From assembly GCA_019614645.1 (NCBI GenBank), contig JABWDB010000037.1:682001-746000 (forward strand): DNA of 64,000 nucleotides. The letters are read 5' to 3'. The notes under the pieces were generated by a model. That model searched no databases. It was given only the letters and a program-made list of their open reading frames with translations, and was not told where the DNA came from. Both the position numbers and the translations under genes were made by a program. This stretch comes from Stratiolaelaps scimitus (lineage: Eukaryota > Arthropoda > Arachnida > Mesostigmata > Laelapidae). Shown piece by piece: positions 36,001-44,478 of the stretch. Numbering within the stretch: the first letter of the stretch is position 1; each line of letters starts with the position of its first letter.

Positions 36001-37961
36001 TAATTGTAGTAAAGTGCGAGAAATATTGTGGTACGAGGACGTGTTACACCGTCGTATACCCTCCCCCCCCACCCTCTGAAGCCGTTAGTACCAATTAATT
36101 CGCCGGGCTCAGTTGGGTTATTATGTAGCTAGGGGGGGGGGGGTGTAAAAGTTTATCTCATTTGCTCCTTAGTAAAGGGTTACCGTATGAAACTAGAAAT
36201 TCATGCGTGGCCACTTCCGCGAATGTCCATTGAATCATATTCAGAGTTGTTTTCTGTCGTTGTTGTACTGGACACATGACACATTGTAAGGCTGTGTCAG
36301 TCGACTCATGATGGAATGAATCGACTTGCTCATTGTGCGCAAGATCAATTCGATCGAAATTCTGAGTTTATTTACTGCCACCCGGTAGAACGGAGTAAGA
36401 ATTTATTACAAGTACACTGTGTACTCACAGGATAATACGAAGCGGTCATTGAAGTATTGTACACAATTGTCGCGTATCGTAAATCCGTTGGACCATAGGC
36501 GATGAGGCCAAGGGCGGCCTCATCATTCCGAAGTTGATGTTCCAGGGGCAAGCTCAGATTGTTTTCTTGTGCTGTGTACGGAGAGATGCGATGGATGAGA
36601 GTGGCCAACTGTTCGATAGTGGACTGCTAATTCACAGATGGCAAGTGCAATATTCACTAGGCTGCCTTGTAAAGGAGGCTCATCGGCCGCCAATCGGGCC
36701 GTAAAAAAGCTGGACACATCGCACGATTATTCTGTTGAACGAGGGAATGATATAAATAAATGATAAAATTGATTAGTGACGTTTGAGTACGTTGCCTCGG
36801 CACCGAGCAACACGCTCCCACAATTAGTGGTCTTTGCACAAGAAATCACCCCTGGAGACACAAAGTGCCGCCTGCGTGTTAACGTGAACGATAAGAAGGA
36901 ATGGGTACCTTGAGGAGATAAACGTCGTGGAAGATCGTAGCGGCTGTTGCAGTTTTATCGAGTGGATGAGGCTTTCTGATAGGCAGAGCCGACCTGGAAG
37001 GACACAGAATTTAGGACACAGGGATAAAGAGAAGGCCGGTAGAGAAGGACAAGTAATTCTGGGTCACGACAACGATAGGGCAGGATCAAAGAGTTTTACG
37101 ATCTGAGATATGATCAGAACGTTTTTATCAATCAGCGTCTCAGCTTATGTTCAGCATCGGCGAGAACTGTGACCAAAGTTCTCGAAATAGTGCTGATTCA
37201 TCTTACTGTAAATCTGAAGTGTCATAATGTTCTACATAGATACGGCTCGATCGAATGTTTTGCCGAGATCAAAATGAATTCAAAAGCACCAATGATTCGA
37301 AATAAATCCGCTTATTTCGTCTGTTTTTTTTCTTGACTAATTACATGGCCTAATTCTGATGTTGTCTAATGATGATGAACTGACTTTTCAGATGGTGAAA
37401 ATGATGATCTGCGTAGTGTCCGCATTTTCGTTGTGTTGGATGCCACTCAACGTGTACAATCTCCTAATGATGATCGACCCGGTCACCGTCAGTAACACAC
37501 CATACGTCGGATACGTGTATTTCTTTTGTCACTGGCTCGCCATGAGCCACACATGTTACAATCCAATCATCTACTGCTGGTTAAACGCCAAGTTTCGGCA
37601 AGGCTTTACGAGGCTGTTTTGCAGCCGTGCAACTCGAGGTAGCCAGCGAAGGAACACGTATACGTCATACGTCAGCTGCAATCAACAACAGGTACAACAG
37701 CTCAACGTGACTAATAATCACAACCATCATTTGCATCACCATCAAACAAACAATCACGAGCTGCTGCTCAATCAATGTAATAGCATCACAGATCTCCACC
37801 AGCAGCAGCAATTACATCATAATGAAGACGAAGACGATGATCAACTGTCGAACAATCAACTGAAAGAGATCAATAACGGAGTTCGGTCAGGGCGACATCA
37901 GAAGCAGTGCCACAAACATCCGGTTCTCTCGGAACCGTTCGATGATGACACTGAACTATGA
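11221..37961 (+). CDS. RYa-R: RYamide (luqin-type) neuropeptide receptor, class A GPCR; join(11221..11625,22355..22756,37392..37961)
   Basis: Three exons joined at GT-AG introns, both phase 0, encode 458 residues. The product is a plasma-membrane G-protein-coupled receptor. By family it should bind C-terminally amidated RYamide/luqin peptides and signal through heterotrimeric G proteins. Seen: one N-glycosylation site (NCS at 37), TM1 with GN (N69), TM2 LAVGD (D97), the conserved Cys before TM3 (C125), DRY (149-151), ECL2 cysteines C197 and C205, TM6 CWMP (284-287), TM7 NPIIY (327-331). The ICL3 stretch PGEAEHQRDRRMAQSKRKM closely follows the pattern I know from the Drosophila RYamide receptor, as do PFSFVS in TM2 and HWLAMSH in TM7; these decide the subfamily over other NPY-like receptors. 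Length is normal for the family. The cytoplasmic tail is unusually His/Gln/Asn-rich. No frameshift or internal stop, so it looks functional. Upstream non-coding exons are probable but not located. Confidence 0.93.
13257..13292 (-). repeat. SINE B 3' tail fragment
   Basis: CCGAACTGCGATTACACAACG followed by CTTAAGTTCTCC is the reverse complement of the SINE B tail (GAACTTAAGC...GCAGTTC). Confidence 0.6.
14057..14070. other. 14-bp perfect palindrome containing an E-box
   Basis: TGATCACGTGATCA is self-complementary and centred on CACGTG, a bHLH-type E-box. It is intronic; any regulatory role is only a possibility. Confidence 0.35.
14857..15300. other. Moderately GC-rich intronic segment with (TG)n
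   Basis: Contains a (TG)n run near 15174-15192. The minus strand is open for 141 codons with a hydrophobic stretch NTVLLLLFSVLCSV, but I recognise no domain and no splice frame. Probably not a gene. Confidence 0.4.
15700..15740 (-). repeat. SINE A 3' tail fragment
   Basis: TAACCCACAGCCAACATTTAA then CGTCCA matches the reverse complement of the SINE A tail (GTTAAATGTTGGCTGTGGGTCAG...). Confidence 0.6.
16380..17275 (+). pseudogene. Degenerate mariner-family transposase (D,D34D type)
   Basis: Scattered frames give a mariner transposase in order: N-terminal RADPPDIQKVVYRNR (about 16408), the second helix-turn-helix stretch VRCVREWHETFNAGKKTI (about 16474-16527), a poorly conserved middle with frameshifts, the second catalytic block HNNARPYKGA (17031-17060), where the usual HDNARPH Asp is Asn, and PLDFFCFGQLKRRLR (17135-17180) with the third Asp at 17141-17143. 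Spacing of the last two blocks, about 35 codons, fits D,D34D. Stops and frameshifts make it dead. I did not find clear terminal inverted repeats. Confidence 0.82.
18289..18334. repeat. Short direct repeat
   Basis: TCTAACCAATCTTACTG occurs at 18289-18305 and again at 18318-18334, a small tandem-like duplication. Confidence 0.8.
20420..20545 (+). mobile_element. Mariner 3' end, internally deleted relative of the 59.1 kb element
   Basis: CCATGTGATTATGGTTGTTT plus CCATGCATTA matches 59718-59748, and the following TTTGTTCTAACT...TTCAAAAGTTATTGG...TTTAAAGAG matches 59911-59960. The roughly 150 bp that lies between them in the other copy is missing. Encodes only a shred of the transposase C-terminus. 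Confidence 0.75.
21838..21976 (+). mobile_element. SINE B (tRNA-derived), near full length
   Basis: tRNA-like head with an A-box-like GGGTGGCTTGGAC and a B-box GGTTCGAGTCCCGC (21898-21911), body GGTGACAAATTGGGGAACATTTAG, and tail ending CAGCTCCTTTAATAAACC. The same layout recurs in reverse at 44339-44478. The head would have carried the Pol III promoter. Confidence 0.8.
22355..22756 (+). CDS. RYa-R: RYa-R coding exon 2 (residues 136-269)
   Basis: Continues TM3 with VMVSAYTLIAISMDRYLAI, then TM4, ECL2 with two cysteines, TM5 (LQYLLPLLVLIVTYARI) and most of ICL3, ending SKRK. Acceptor ACAG at 22351-22354, donor GTGAGT at 22757. The exon is exactly 134 codons, so both neighbouring introns are phase 0. 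An ATG-led reading from 22310 is just intron read-through. Confidence 0.94.
22921..23017. repeat. 50-bp imperfect tandem duplication
   Basis: TTATTTATTTAAATGTGTTA... at 22921 recurs at 22971 as TTATTTATTCAAATATGTTA..., both running through a TTTCGAG segment. A few substitutions separate the copies. Confidence 0.8.
23014..23064 (+). repeat. SINE B 3' tail fragment
   Basis: GAACTTAAGCATCGTAAAAC followed by TGCAGTTCTGTCAATATACC matches the tail of SINE B. No tRNA-like head precedes it. Confidence 0.65.
23986..24041. repeat. Compound (AC)n-(AT)n microsatellite
   Basis: ACACAC run to about 24000 followed by 40 bp of AT dinucleotides. Confidence 0.95.
24140..24188. repeat. Perfect 21-bp hairpin, 7-nt loop
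   Basis: Arm 24140-24160 is exactly complementary to 24168-24188. AT-rich, in intron 2. Confidence 0.9.
24796..24920 (+). mobile_element. LINE reverse transcriptase fragment (palm block A)
   Basis: Frame 1 gives IYCVYLDFSEAFARESV, the LDFSKAFD-type catalytic block with the Asp retained. After a frame shift RRKLIRKLNAVNVDDNLLKL follows, matching the usual HxxLLxKLxxxGVDxxLLxWI continuation of Jockey/CR1-type RTs. A stop follows. A short dead fragment. Confidence 0.7.
25073..25177 (-). mobile_element. Repeat E (coding segment of an unidentified retroelement), copy 1
   Basis: Minus strand reads PKSKSILGLVSKSL...RPGVHAGFTFNL. The same peptide pattern recurs at 26592-26699 (PKSKSVLDAVSKSL...KPGVRTGFTLGL) and more loosely near 55476-55573. 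Conservation in one frame suggests it derives from an ORF, perhaps ORF1 of a LINE. Function unknown. Confidence 0.6.
25898..26110 (+). mobile_element. Possible DNA-transposon 5' end
   Basis: AAGTAAGTTCGGCAA at 25900-25914 also occurs (one base longer) at 42943-42958 and inverted at 44118-44129, as expected of a terminal inverted repeat. Downstream an ATG (26051) opens only 14 codons. No transposase motif survives. Confidence 0.35.
26592..26760 (-). mobile_element. Repeat E, copy 2, abutting the R1-clade LINE
   Basis: Minus-strand PKSKSVLDAVSKSLLAGKSL then VVKPGVRTGFTLGL aligns with copy 1. It lies directly beyond the 3' end of the minus-strand R1-clade LINE, so it is either part of that element's 3' region or a neighbouring insertion. 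Confidence 0.6.
26800..29455 (-). pseudogene. R1-clade LINE ORF2 (endonuclease-reverse transcriptase), frameshifted
   Basis: On the minus strand, in order: an endonuclease end with SDHYCIEFRLRL-like sequence (about 28,900), AKSKDRCWKVFLVELVDDPW (about 28,490-28,550), YRPLCLL and a LSNAQYGFRRKR-like block (about 28,150-28,050), palm block A with NAFNSLPWAVI (27915-27945), the catalytic DYADDLAVTVQTRTPDEL (about 27,770-27,825), the thumb/C-terminal region with AEWIMLFGAPMWI and ALRVAQAYRTVSTA, and a C-terminal zinc-finger-like CVLCGAEDDPLH (about 27,000) that shifts frame before LAACRTIEQVRQEV. NAFNSLPW and AYRTVSTA are typical of the R1 clade. Several frame changes kill it. Confidence 0.88.
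29108..29158. repeat. 18-bp perfect inverted repeat inside the LINE
   Basis: 29108-29125 is complementary to 29141-29158 and the stem extends imperfectly inward (CTGA/TCAG). It lies between ORF1 and the RT region and replaces part of the expected endonuclease sequence. Confidence 0.9.
29460..30950 (-). pseudogene. R1-clade LINE ORF1 (gag-like) with CCHC zinc knuckles
   Basis: Minus strand, upstream of the RT: a basic/charged segment (30948-30547) with KELWSAVRKASLKERKRLE, then GDVLIKVSEKA (about 30,200), then CCHC knuckles. The clearest is CHRCGTLGHIARVC at 29837-29878 (CX2CX4HX4C), with a degenerate CRCQRVGHCSRTC just before it and a CCNCGIGEHAAD remnant after it in another frame. Then a Pro/Asp-rich tail. 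ORF1 of this clade binds element RNA. Not intact. Confidence 0.8.
29637..29678. repeat. 21-bp tandem duplication inside LINE ORF1
   Basis: Two identical 21-bp units (29637-29657, 29658-29678) followed by a partial third. In frame it duplicates the peptide AADHPIP. Confidence 0.9.
31182..31288 (-). mobile_element. Family C retroposon, copy 3, with 15-bp TSD
   Basis: Full core in reverse orientation, T-run side at the left. The direct duplication AAAATGCACACTATA lies at 31167-31181 and 31289-31303, delimiting a 107-bp insertion in intron 2. Confidence 0.93.
31560..31661 (+). mobile_element. SINE B, 5' part
   Basis: tRNA-like head GGGATGGTGGCTCTGTCTCT and GGCCATAGGTTCGAGTCCCG (B box at about 31614-31626), followed by TTAGAACATATGGAGAACTTAA, the start of the SINE B body. 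The usual 3' tail is not found. Confidence 0.65.
33096..33260 (+). mobile_element. LINE reverse transcriptase fragment (palm block B region)
   Basis: From 33148 one frame reads QGSVRGPIFCFIIYINVVL, equivalent to the QGSVLGPxLFLIYINDL block of Jockey/CR1-type RTs. The surrounding frame is broken. Downstream to 33,660 is open in places, but I recognise nothing further. Confidence 0.6.
33661..37300. other. AT-rich intronic stretch
   Basis: Simple repeats only: (AT)n near 34381-34395 and 34842-34870, a C-run at about 36062 and a G-run at about 36133. No gene or named element recognised. Confidence 0.5.
37392..37961 (+). CDS. RYa-R: RYa-R coding exon 3 (residues 270-458 and stop)
   Basis: Starts MVKMMICVVSAF after acceptor TTTTCAG (ending 37391). 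Covers TM6, ECL3, TM7 with NPIIY, a helix-8-like NAKFRQGFTRLF stretch, then about 115 residues of cytoplasmic tail. The tail has runs of Gln, His and Asn (roughly residues 366-412), an acidic patch NEDEDDD (413-419), and ends DDDTEL; the last three residues, TEL, fit a class I PDZ-ligand pattern. Stop TGA at 37959-37961. The first strong AATAAA I see downstream is at 39512, with a weaker ATTAAA at 38531. Confidence 0.93.
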   Translation: MVKMMICVVSAFSLCWMPLNVYNLLMMIDPVTVSNTPYVGYVYFFCHWLAMSHTCYNPIIYCWLNAKFRQGFTRLFCSRATRGSQRRNTYTSYVSCNQQQVQQLNVTNNHNHHLHHHQTNNHELLLNQCNSITDLHQQQQLHHNEDEDDDQLSNNQLKEINNGVRSGRHQKQCHKHPVLSEPFDDDTEL

Positions 37962-38019
37962 ATTGATTTTGAATACAAAAAGCCAGGCAGGTAGATAGAT
38001 GACGACGATGATGATCTAC

Positions 38020-38020
<1 letters not shown>

Positions 38021-38052
<32 letters not shown>
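38021..38052. repeat. (TA)n microsatellite in the putative 3' UTR
   Basis: 32 bp of TA dinucleotides starting 60 bp after the RYa-R stop codon. Confidence 0.95.
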
Positions 38053-38056
<4 letters not shown>

Positions 38057-39165
38057 TATTCACACATACACACATATATATATACACGTGCTAAAAGAGT
38101 CGTCGACCCTTAGCTTCGCCAATACTCTTACTACCTTGCCATGGCAATGTCTTGTATATCTTACCAATGCAGCTTGTATTGGTAACATTGCGAGCTTGCA
38201 GAAGACTATTGTTGCTGAGAACAACGCGACATGTACATAATGATAATAATAATAGAATGAAATACGCAGTGGCTTGACCAACAGATATCGTCCTGATCCA
38301 TAGATACTGATGGTTGAGATCAAAACGGCTTATGTGCTTCTCAATGCGAGTAGACATTACGCGTACATTACATGTATAACATTACGCTGTGCTAAATAGC
38401 TTATTGGTTGTCATGGTCTGCTTTCTAAGCTCGATAGGCTTTGCGATCAAGGGATCTTGGGTTTGTAGGAAAACAAAGTGACGAGAGAGCAGGGTTTATA
38501 TAAGCAATGCTTTGGGGAGCACAATATTGAATTAAAAAAACACAATGAGGAGGCAGTGAACTTAGCTTCTATTGACGATTGGAACAAGAAGGATCAATGG
38601 AACTCTAGTGTTAGAAATCTTTTTTTTATCTTTCTTCAAAGGGGGTATTGGCATATACCGTGACTGTCTCCGCTCTTTGGAAGTCGAAGAAATCTGTGAC
38701 AGATTCAATCGTCTTTGATCCAAATTGTGCTTTTGTTCCCCCTCGTGTGTTGTCGGTAACCTACATATGCCTACGTATGAATTTATTTATATTTTCTCAA
38801 AGGCGTCCGCAAAGCCAATATTACCTCGATGTATCATAATAATATTGCAATCAAATAGCAAAATTTTAGCACTGAATTCCCTTTTTGAAGGCGTTTATTC
38901 CAACGTACGACCGCACTATCGAGCGCGTTAGAAACAGAGCGAGCAGTATCAGAAGTTTGGGTCTTCCAACTGGTCACAGTTCCGACCTGACACGAGTTCG
39001 TCAAAACAAAAATTGCCATATCGTTATCAGCACGAATCCCTTGTCAAATCGTGAAAAAGAGAAAATTATTTATCATGTTATACAAATGCATAACGATCCG
39101 TTGCTTTTCGGTAACCTCATTTATTAGTGATTAAGCAGCAACTTTTCAACTTGAAGAGGGAATAA

Positions 39166-39288
39166 TACTATAGATTGGAACCAGCCGGTTGTAGTTCCCT
39201 AAAGGCCCTAATGCCTCCGTGGCACTTGTCCCGCTGCAACTTGGCCTTCAGAGCCTTTCACGCGACCGGATCTGGAATCGCTTTCGTC
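39166..39288 (+). other. Exon-like open segment, unassigned
   Basis: A GC-richer stretch reading LEPAGCSSLKALMPPWHLSR, then CNLAFRAFHATGSGIAFVR, follows an AG (39165-39166) and ends at a GTAAGA donor-like site (39291). I do not recognise the peptide. A fortuitous match is quite possible. Confidence 0.2.
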
Positions 39289-39512
39289 AGGGTAAGACGA
39301 TTTGACACACTCGTTCACAACGCACAGATAGAAAAATGTTTGGCCACAAATGTGTGTTTTCTCTCTATAAGTCTTGCAACAGTCAACGAATTAAAGAATG
39401 CAGAGCAGATCATGATAACCAAAGTTCCCGGGTAGAACAAGCCACGTGCAGTCGCGACCATGATCGTCGATGTAACTAAAAATCGAATGACATCTAGCGA
39501 AAGAGATAAAGA

Positions 39513-39517
<5 letters not shown>

Positions 39518-39578
<61 letters not shown>
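39518..39578. repeat. (AT)n microsatellite, 61 bp
   Basis: Pure AT dinucleotides. Confidence 0.96.
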
Positions 39579-39580
<2 letters not shown>

Positions 39581-39980
39581 AATAATCATATCGCAAACAC
39601 GTCAAATGCATGATTTTGTTTATTCAAAAAAATTTTCCCGTAAAATAGTGGCAATTCTACCAGGCACTAAAACACAACGTAGCTCCGACATCTGATGAGG
39701 TCTTTCGCAATCTGCTGAGATAACTGTTGTTCTCTATTGGGGAAGAACAGCCCTTGGAAAATTTGCTACACACCTAATTTACGTAAAATGTATATCTCGA
39801 CTGGCGTCATGCAGAAACCGCCTCTGAACGCAGATAGATGGGAGAGAATAATGTAAAAATAGTATTTGCTTTGCACTCGCTCTCGGTAATCAGAATTTGA
39901 TAAAGGGACGTGTATACGATATTAATCATGTTAGCTGCGCAAAACTAAGCCCACAGTCGATCTCTTCTTTAAGAAATTCA

Positions 39981-39982
<2 letters not shown>

Positions 39983-40030
<48 letters not shown>
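39983..40030. repeat. (AT)n microsatellite, 48 bp
   Basis: Pure AT dinucleotides. Confidence 0.96.
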
Positions 40031-40035
<5 letters not shown>

Positions 40036-40939
40036 AAGATTAATACATTGAGATAGATTGCAGCAGAGCTTTTTGTCACTGTTGAGAATTCCAGCGTGAG
40101 ATTGTGTCGCTCTGAGACAGCGACTCAAGATCAGACAATAAACTTCGTCCGGCCAATACGCAGTACTCGTTAACTAGTGTGAACACGATTCTACATACTT
40201 ACAAAATAATTTTAATGTAAACATTCAACTCTGCTTGTTCTTTTTCTATTATGGTCTCAGATTCAATTTCTTACTAAACCATAATTGTTCAGTACCTGTG
40301 GAAGTATCAGGGAAATACTCTGTTTTCGCAGAACCAAATAATTAATCCGACGACATAATAACGTAATAATATAATTTCGACAGTAGAGAAGATAGTCTTC
40401 ACAGGTTGAATACCACACGATGTTAGGCGATTCTAGAATTCTGCTCGAGATTTCTTCGTCTCGTCAGAGGATGATGTATTTGCCGTCTGCCTTACGTCCC
40501 ATCTGTTAGCTCGGATACAAGATAGACCGTGCTGAAATGCTTAAACAAACGGGTGACTGTATGAGCATAACGGCATGTCTCTTGTGAAAGAGGATGTTAC
40601 ACATAGACAAGCGGGACACATCTTCAGGGTATATGTCACTATAAATATGTAAACCACGTTCCACAATACTTTGGTGACCCTTACAAAGATTCGTACGTTA
40701 GGATTCGCAAGTCGATAGATGGTGACATTAAGTATAAGAAATGTAAATAAATGAATGATTGACGAAATAATGATTCATGAGTAGATATGTAGACGGCGAA
40801 GAGTGATTTGTCTTGTATAATTCCCATTTGATTGTCCACCGTTTGATGAATTAGAGGAGACGTATTTCCCTGTAGCACTTGTCCATGTACAAACTGTGTA
40901 TATTGAAGCAGTCAATCATCCGCTACCGAATTTGCAGAT

Positions 40940-42408
40940 ATATATATATATATATACATATTTGAGAGATTATATTATTATATAGTACAACCACAATTAG
41001 ATTTGTTGATATCATTGTACTTTGTTTAATCAACGTGCAACATCATATTATGAGTACAGATTCGAGCAGACACATCACATAGAATGAGGGTTTGCCTTGA
41101 GTGGCCATTGTGGTTGCTTGTTGGAAACTCTGTACTGTTGATATCTCGAAAATCTAATCGACGTTTTCAATTACATTCAAACGAAAATCATTGGCCATTA
41201 AGCACCTTTTCTCTCAGCCTGGAAAATTTCCTTTTTCTCTACCGTTCACCGAATAACATACTGTATTTTACATTTAGTTCATTCTAAATAAAGAAATACA
41301 CACATAAACACAATGGGATCTACAAAGGTAGTAGAGGATCGTACCGGGAAGGTTTAAGGAGGTTTGTATTTCACGATCGTGATTAACGGTGACAAACACC
41401 ATTGCGCTGGGAGTGTCAACGCCCCTCGCAAAGGCTCGAGGAACAACATGGTTTTGAATTACGAGATCTATCCGTAATGCGAATGTCCTAGGAGTAAGTC
41501 ATCCGTTAAAAACAATTTTAAACTATAACCTCGAGTTATATGACGAAAGCCGTGCACATATGACGAGTATTTCTAATTAAAAACGGGAGAACAGCATCAA
41601 AAAAAGATTAGGAAAGAGATGCTCATTAATGAACAGCGGATGATCTGAGATAATGAACAGATTTCTTCTACGATGTGTGTCTGTGTTGATAGAAAAGCAA
41701 TAAGCCATTGAAAGGGTTACATACGCGGACATTTGGACCACCAAAGGAATTAGGCAAATTGGAAGTACACAAATATATTATATAGTATATGGAGGTTTGT
41801 AACGGAAAATACGGCGACAGGAGAGGAATGAATGTCATGATTAGAAGAAACTGCTCACATCAGAGCTGAGAGGAATTATTATAAAATAGGATAATTAAAT
41901 TTTGATTTTAAACGACCAAAAATATGCGAAGAGTACAAAACACGAATGTCAAAAGATTTAGCTTAATTATGTTCCAACTGGCAACTAACCTGTTAACCTA
42001 GTCTTAGTGTAGGATCTGGCATGAAAAAGAACGCTATATAATTTGGCCTCCGGCTTTTAACCCCGTACTTTGATTATTTTTCTGATTTTTTCTGTTAACT
42101 ATCGGCCCTCCCCCGGAACATTGGACTGATTATGGATCAGAAAAGCGATCCTGTGAGTGCGCTTACTTCGTTTGTGTCCCCATTTGCCTCGTTTCTATGG
42201 CAGTTACATTTTGTTCGTGTTGTTTGTTTAATGTAATTATCTTATTGCAGCGTCTGCAAGCCCGGCAAGCTGTCTAATTAGTATGATGGGTGATTGTCGA
42301 TCCTGTAACTGTAGGACATTACGCGTAGTGGTTCCTAAAATCTAGATAAAAATGGAGATTCACATCCATGATTGATATGGAGCACACATTTAGCTACAGA
42401 TAATTAAG

Positions 42409-42410
<2 letters not shown>
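40940..42410. other. AT-rich non-coding stretch
   Basis: Begins with a 20-bp (AT)n at about 40938-40957. Otherwise no recognised gene or element. Confidence 0.5.

Positions 42411-42454
<44 letters not shown>
42411..42454. repeat. (AT)n microsatellite, 44 bp
   Basis: Pure AT dinucleotides; another, imperfect run at 42865-42885. Confidence 0.95.
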
Positions 42455-42457
<3 letters not shown>

Positions 42458-43207
42458 TGTAAAGCTGTTTTGTGTAACTTGATGTCGTCAATAAATGTTA
42501 TCATTCTTTAAAAAAAGAACTGTTTTCTTTAATCTATGTCTGAGGATGACTAGCTACATTTTGTGACAGGTACCTGGACATAGAAGAGGATTCCCAACTA
42601 TTTGATGATTCGTACTATGGTAAGTAAGGGCTGAAGAAGAGATTTGGCGATCTTGTCGTTTATAGAGTTATACAAGCGAATATTGGTGAATGTTGTATAT
42701 ATAAGAGAATTTCTTTAGGATAAATTTATTATTACTATTTTAGGGGCAAAGTTTGCCGACAATTGTAGCTCATAAACGTGAAAATATTAGTTAAAATCAA
42801 TCTACTTAAGAATACATCCCCAAGCGTGTATTAGTTTTTAGCACGGCGCTGGGACAAGAAAAAAATATATATATATTATATATATAGCGCGTGCAAAAGT
42901 AGGCTTACAGTTTAGGGAGATAAGATCCATTAAGTCGGAGCAAAGGTAAGTTCGGCAACATATAGTGAACATGTTAACGATGAAGTGATGTGGTGTGCTC
43001 TGATATGCTCATAATGGTGTTTGGACAATCTTGCTCCATGCCCAATACTTAGGATTGTAAGTCCCATATAGTCCTGTTGTTAGTGTATGCGAGTATCATC
43101 TGCAGCTAGGTCAATAACTGCGACCTTGAACTACTATAGCAAACGCAGAATCGGCTTTAAGACGGGCTGAGTATCGCTCTAACCTTCTCACACACTATCT
43201 AGACCTA

Positions 43208-43307
43208 ATAATTGTTTTTCGAGCTGACCCCCAGCTGTTCCCCTATCTGACATGACTCAGCTCTTAACCTTTAGGTACTCTATGAGGACCTATCGGGACC
43301 ACCTTTG
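43208..43307 (-). mobile_element. Family C retroposon, copy 4, short TSD
   Basis: TTTTTCGAGCTGACCCCCAG through GGACCACCTTTG matches the family core in reverse, with a few substitutions. CTAGACCTA flanks it at 43199-43207 and 43308-43316; only 9 bp are identical, so it is probably older than the other copies. Confidence 0.85.
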
Positions 43308-43454
43308 CTAGACCTACCGAGTGTAAACGATAACATGCTTATCGCCGACAATGAATGAAGTGAGTAAGAAAAACCGCTCGATAACGAGTTGAGGTTTGAA
43401 ATGGGCAAAATGACAGCAATAATCATAATCTAATAATTGTTGAGTATTTCGTAG

Positions 43455-44255
43455 GTGCTCTAGCTCCGGTTCCTGCTTAACTCTTAAGAAGGCAAAACAC
43501 TCTTTAGGTTCCAGGTCGAGTGAAGATCCCCATCTTCGGCAGCGGGACTCGATGTTCACAGGTCGAGTGCTGGTCACCAAGTGACATCAGGATGCAAGGA
43601 GTCAACGAGATAGACATGAAAAACTGTAGTACGTAACATTAAGTCACAACATTCATTGAACGCAATAAAGGGGAAAAAAGAAAGACATAAGTGAATAGGT
43701 AGACCAGTGTAAACACGAGATAACACAAAACCAACATACAAAATAACCGAAAGAAGCGCCGGCATGTAATGGGGAAGTGATGGAATTATGAATATTGTTC
43801 ACTGTCGATGCTTGTAAAAGTTGCAGCAGAACGTATGTACAACTAGATATTAAGCATAGATATATACGGGGGTATGGGTATAGCAAATTGTAGTTTGAGT
43901 TCTAATATTCTGTCCTAATGCTAGGACTCTTAAGTTGAAACTTAAACCAGCAAACTAGCTAATACCCTTAAGCATTACCGAGACAGAGAGAGAAGGGGAT
44001 GAGTGTACAAGGATAGGCTACGGAGAATAATAGGTAATAAATAATAATAATAATAATAGCTAATAATAGGCCAACAGGGTTTAACGTAAAAAGACACTAA
44101 TAGAATGAGAGCAAAGGTTTGCCGAACTTCACTTGGTGATCAGCACTCGACCTGTGAACATCGAGTCCCGCTGCCGTACCCCCATCTTTACTACTACCCC
44201 GAACCCAAAGTGTGTTTTCCTTCTTAAGAGTTGAGCACGAACCTGAGCTGGAGGA
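43455..44255. repeat. Foldback: ~125-bp inverted arms around a 545-bp spacer
   Basis: 43455-43584 is the imperfect reverse complement of 44130-44255. Shared landmarks are CAGCACTCGACCTGTGAACA, TCGAGTCCCGCTGCCG and CTTCTTAAGAGTT. The spacer has no ORF of note. Confidence 0.85.
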
Positions 44256-44338
44256 CCAACGACAAACTCAACACTAAGATTCAATTGCACTGAAATATTG
44301 GGATTTGTCGGGAATGAATAAAGGTAAAAATAAAAGTT

Positions 44339-44478
44339 TTATTGGTTTATTGACGGAACTGCAGTTATTTACAACGCTTAAGTTCTCCATATGTCACCAG
44401 GTTGCGGGACTTGAGCCTGCGGACCTCCGGCTCTTTACAGACAGAGACAACTTAGCCGCCGTCTAATTGCCGCCGCGC
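44339..44478 (-). mobile_element. SINE B, near full length, reverse orientation
   Basis: Reading rightward: TTGGTTTATTGACGGAACTG tail, AACGCTTAAGTTCTCC body, GTCACCAGGTTGCGGGACTT with the B box reversed, then the tRNA-like head to about 44478. It is the mirror of the copy at 21838-21976. Confidence 0.8.

Larger units (their letters stand above)
22757..37391 (+). other. RYa-R: RYa-R intron 2 (14,635 bp, phase 0)
   Basis: GT-AG intron located in ICL3. Contains a 50-bp tandem duplication, an AC/AT microsatellite, LINE scraps at 24.8, 25.1, 26.6 and 33.1 kb, a minus-strand R1-clade LINE (26.8-30.9 kb), a family C retroposon (31.2 kb) and SINE B (31.6 kb). From 34,200 to 37,390 I see nothing beyond simple repeats. 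Confidence 0.9.
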
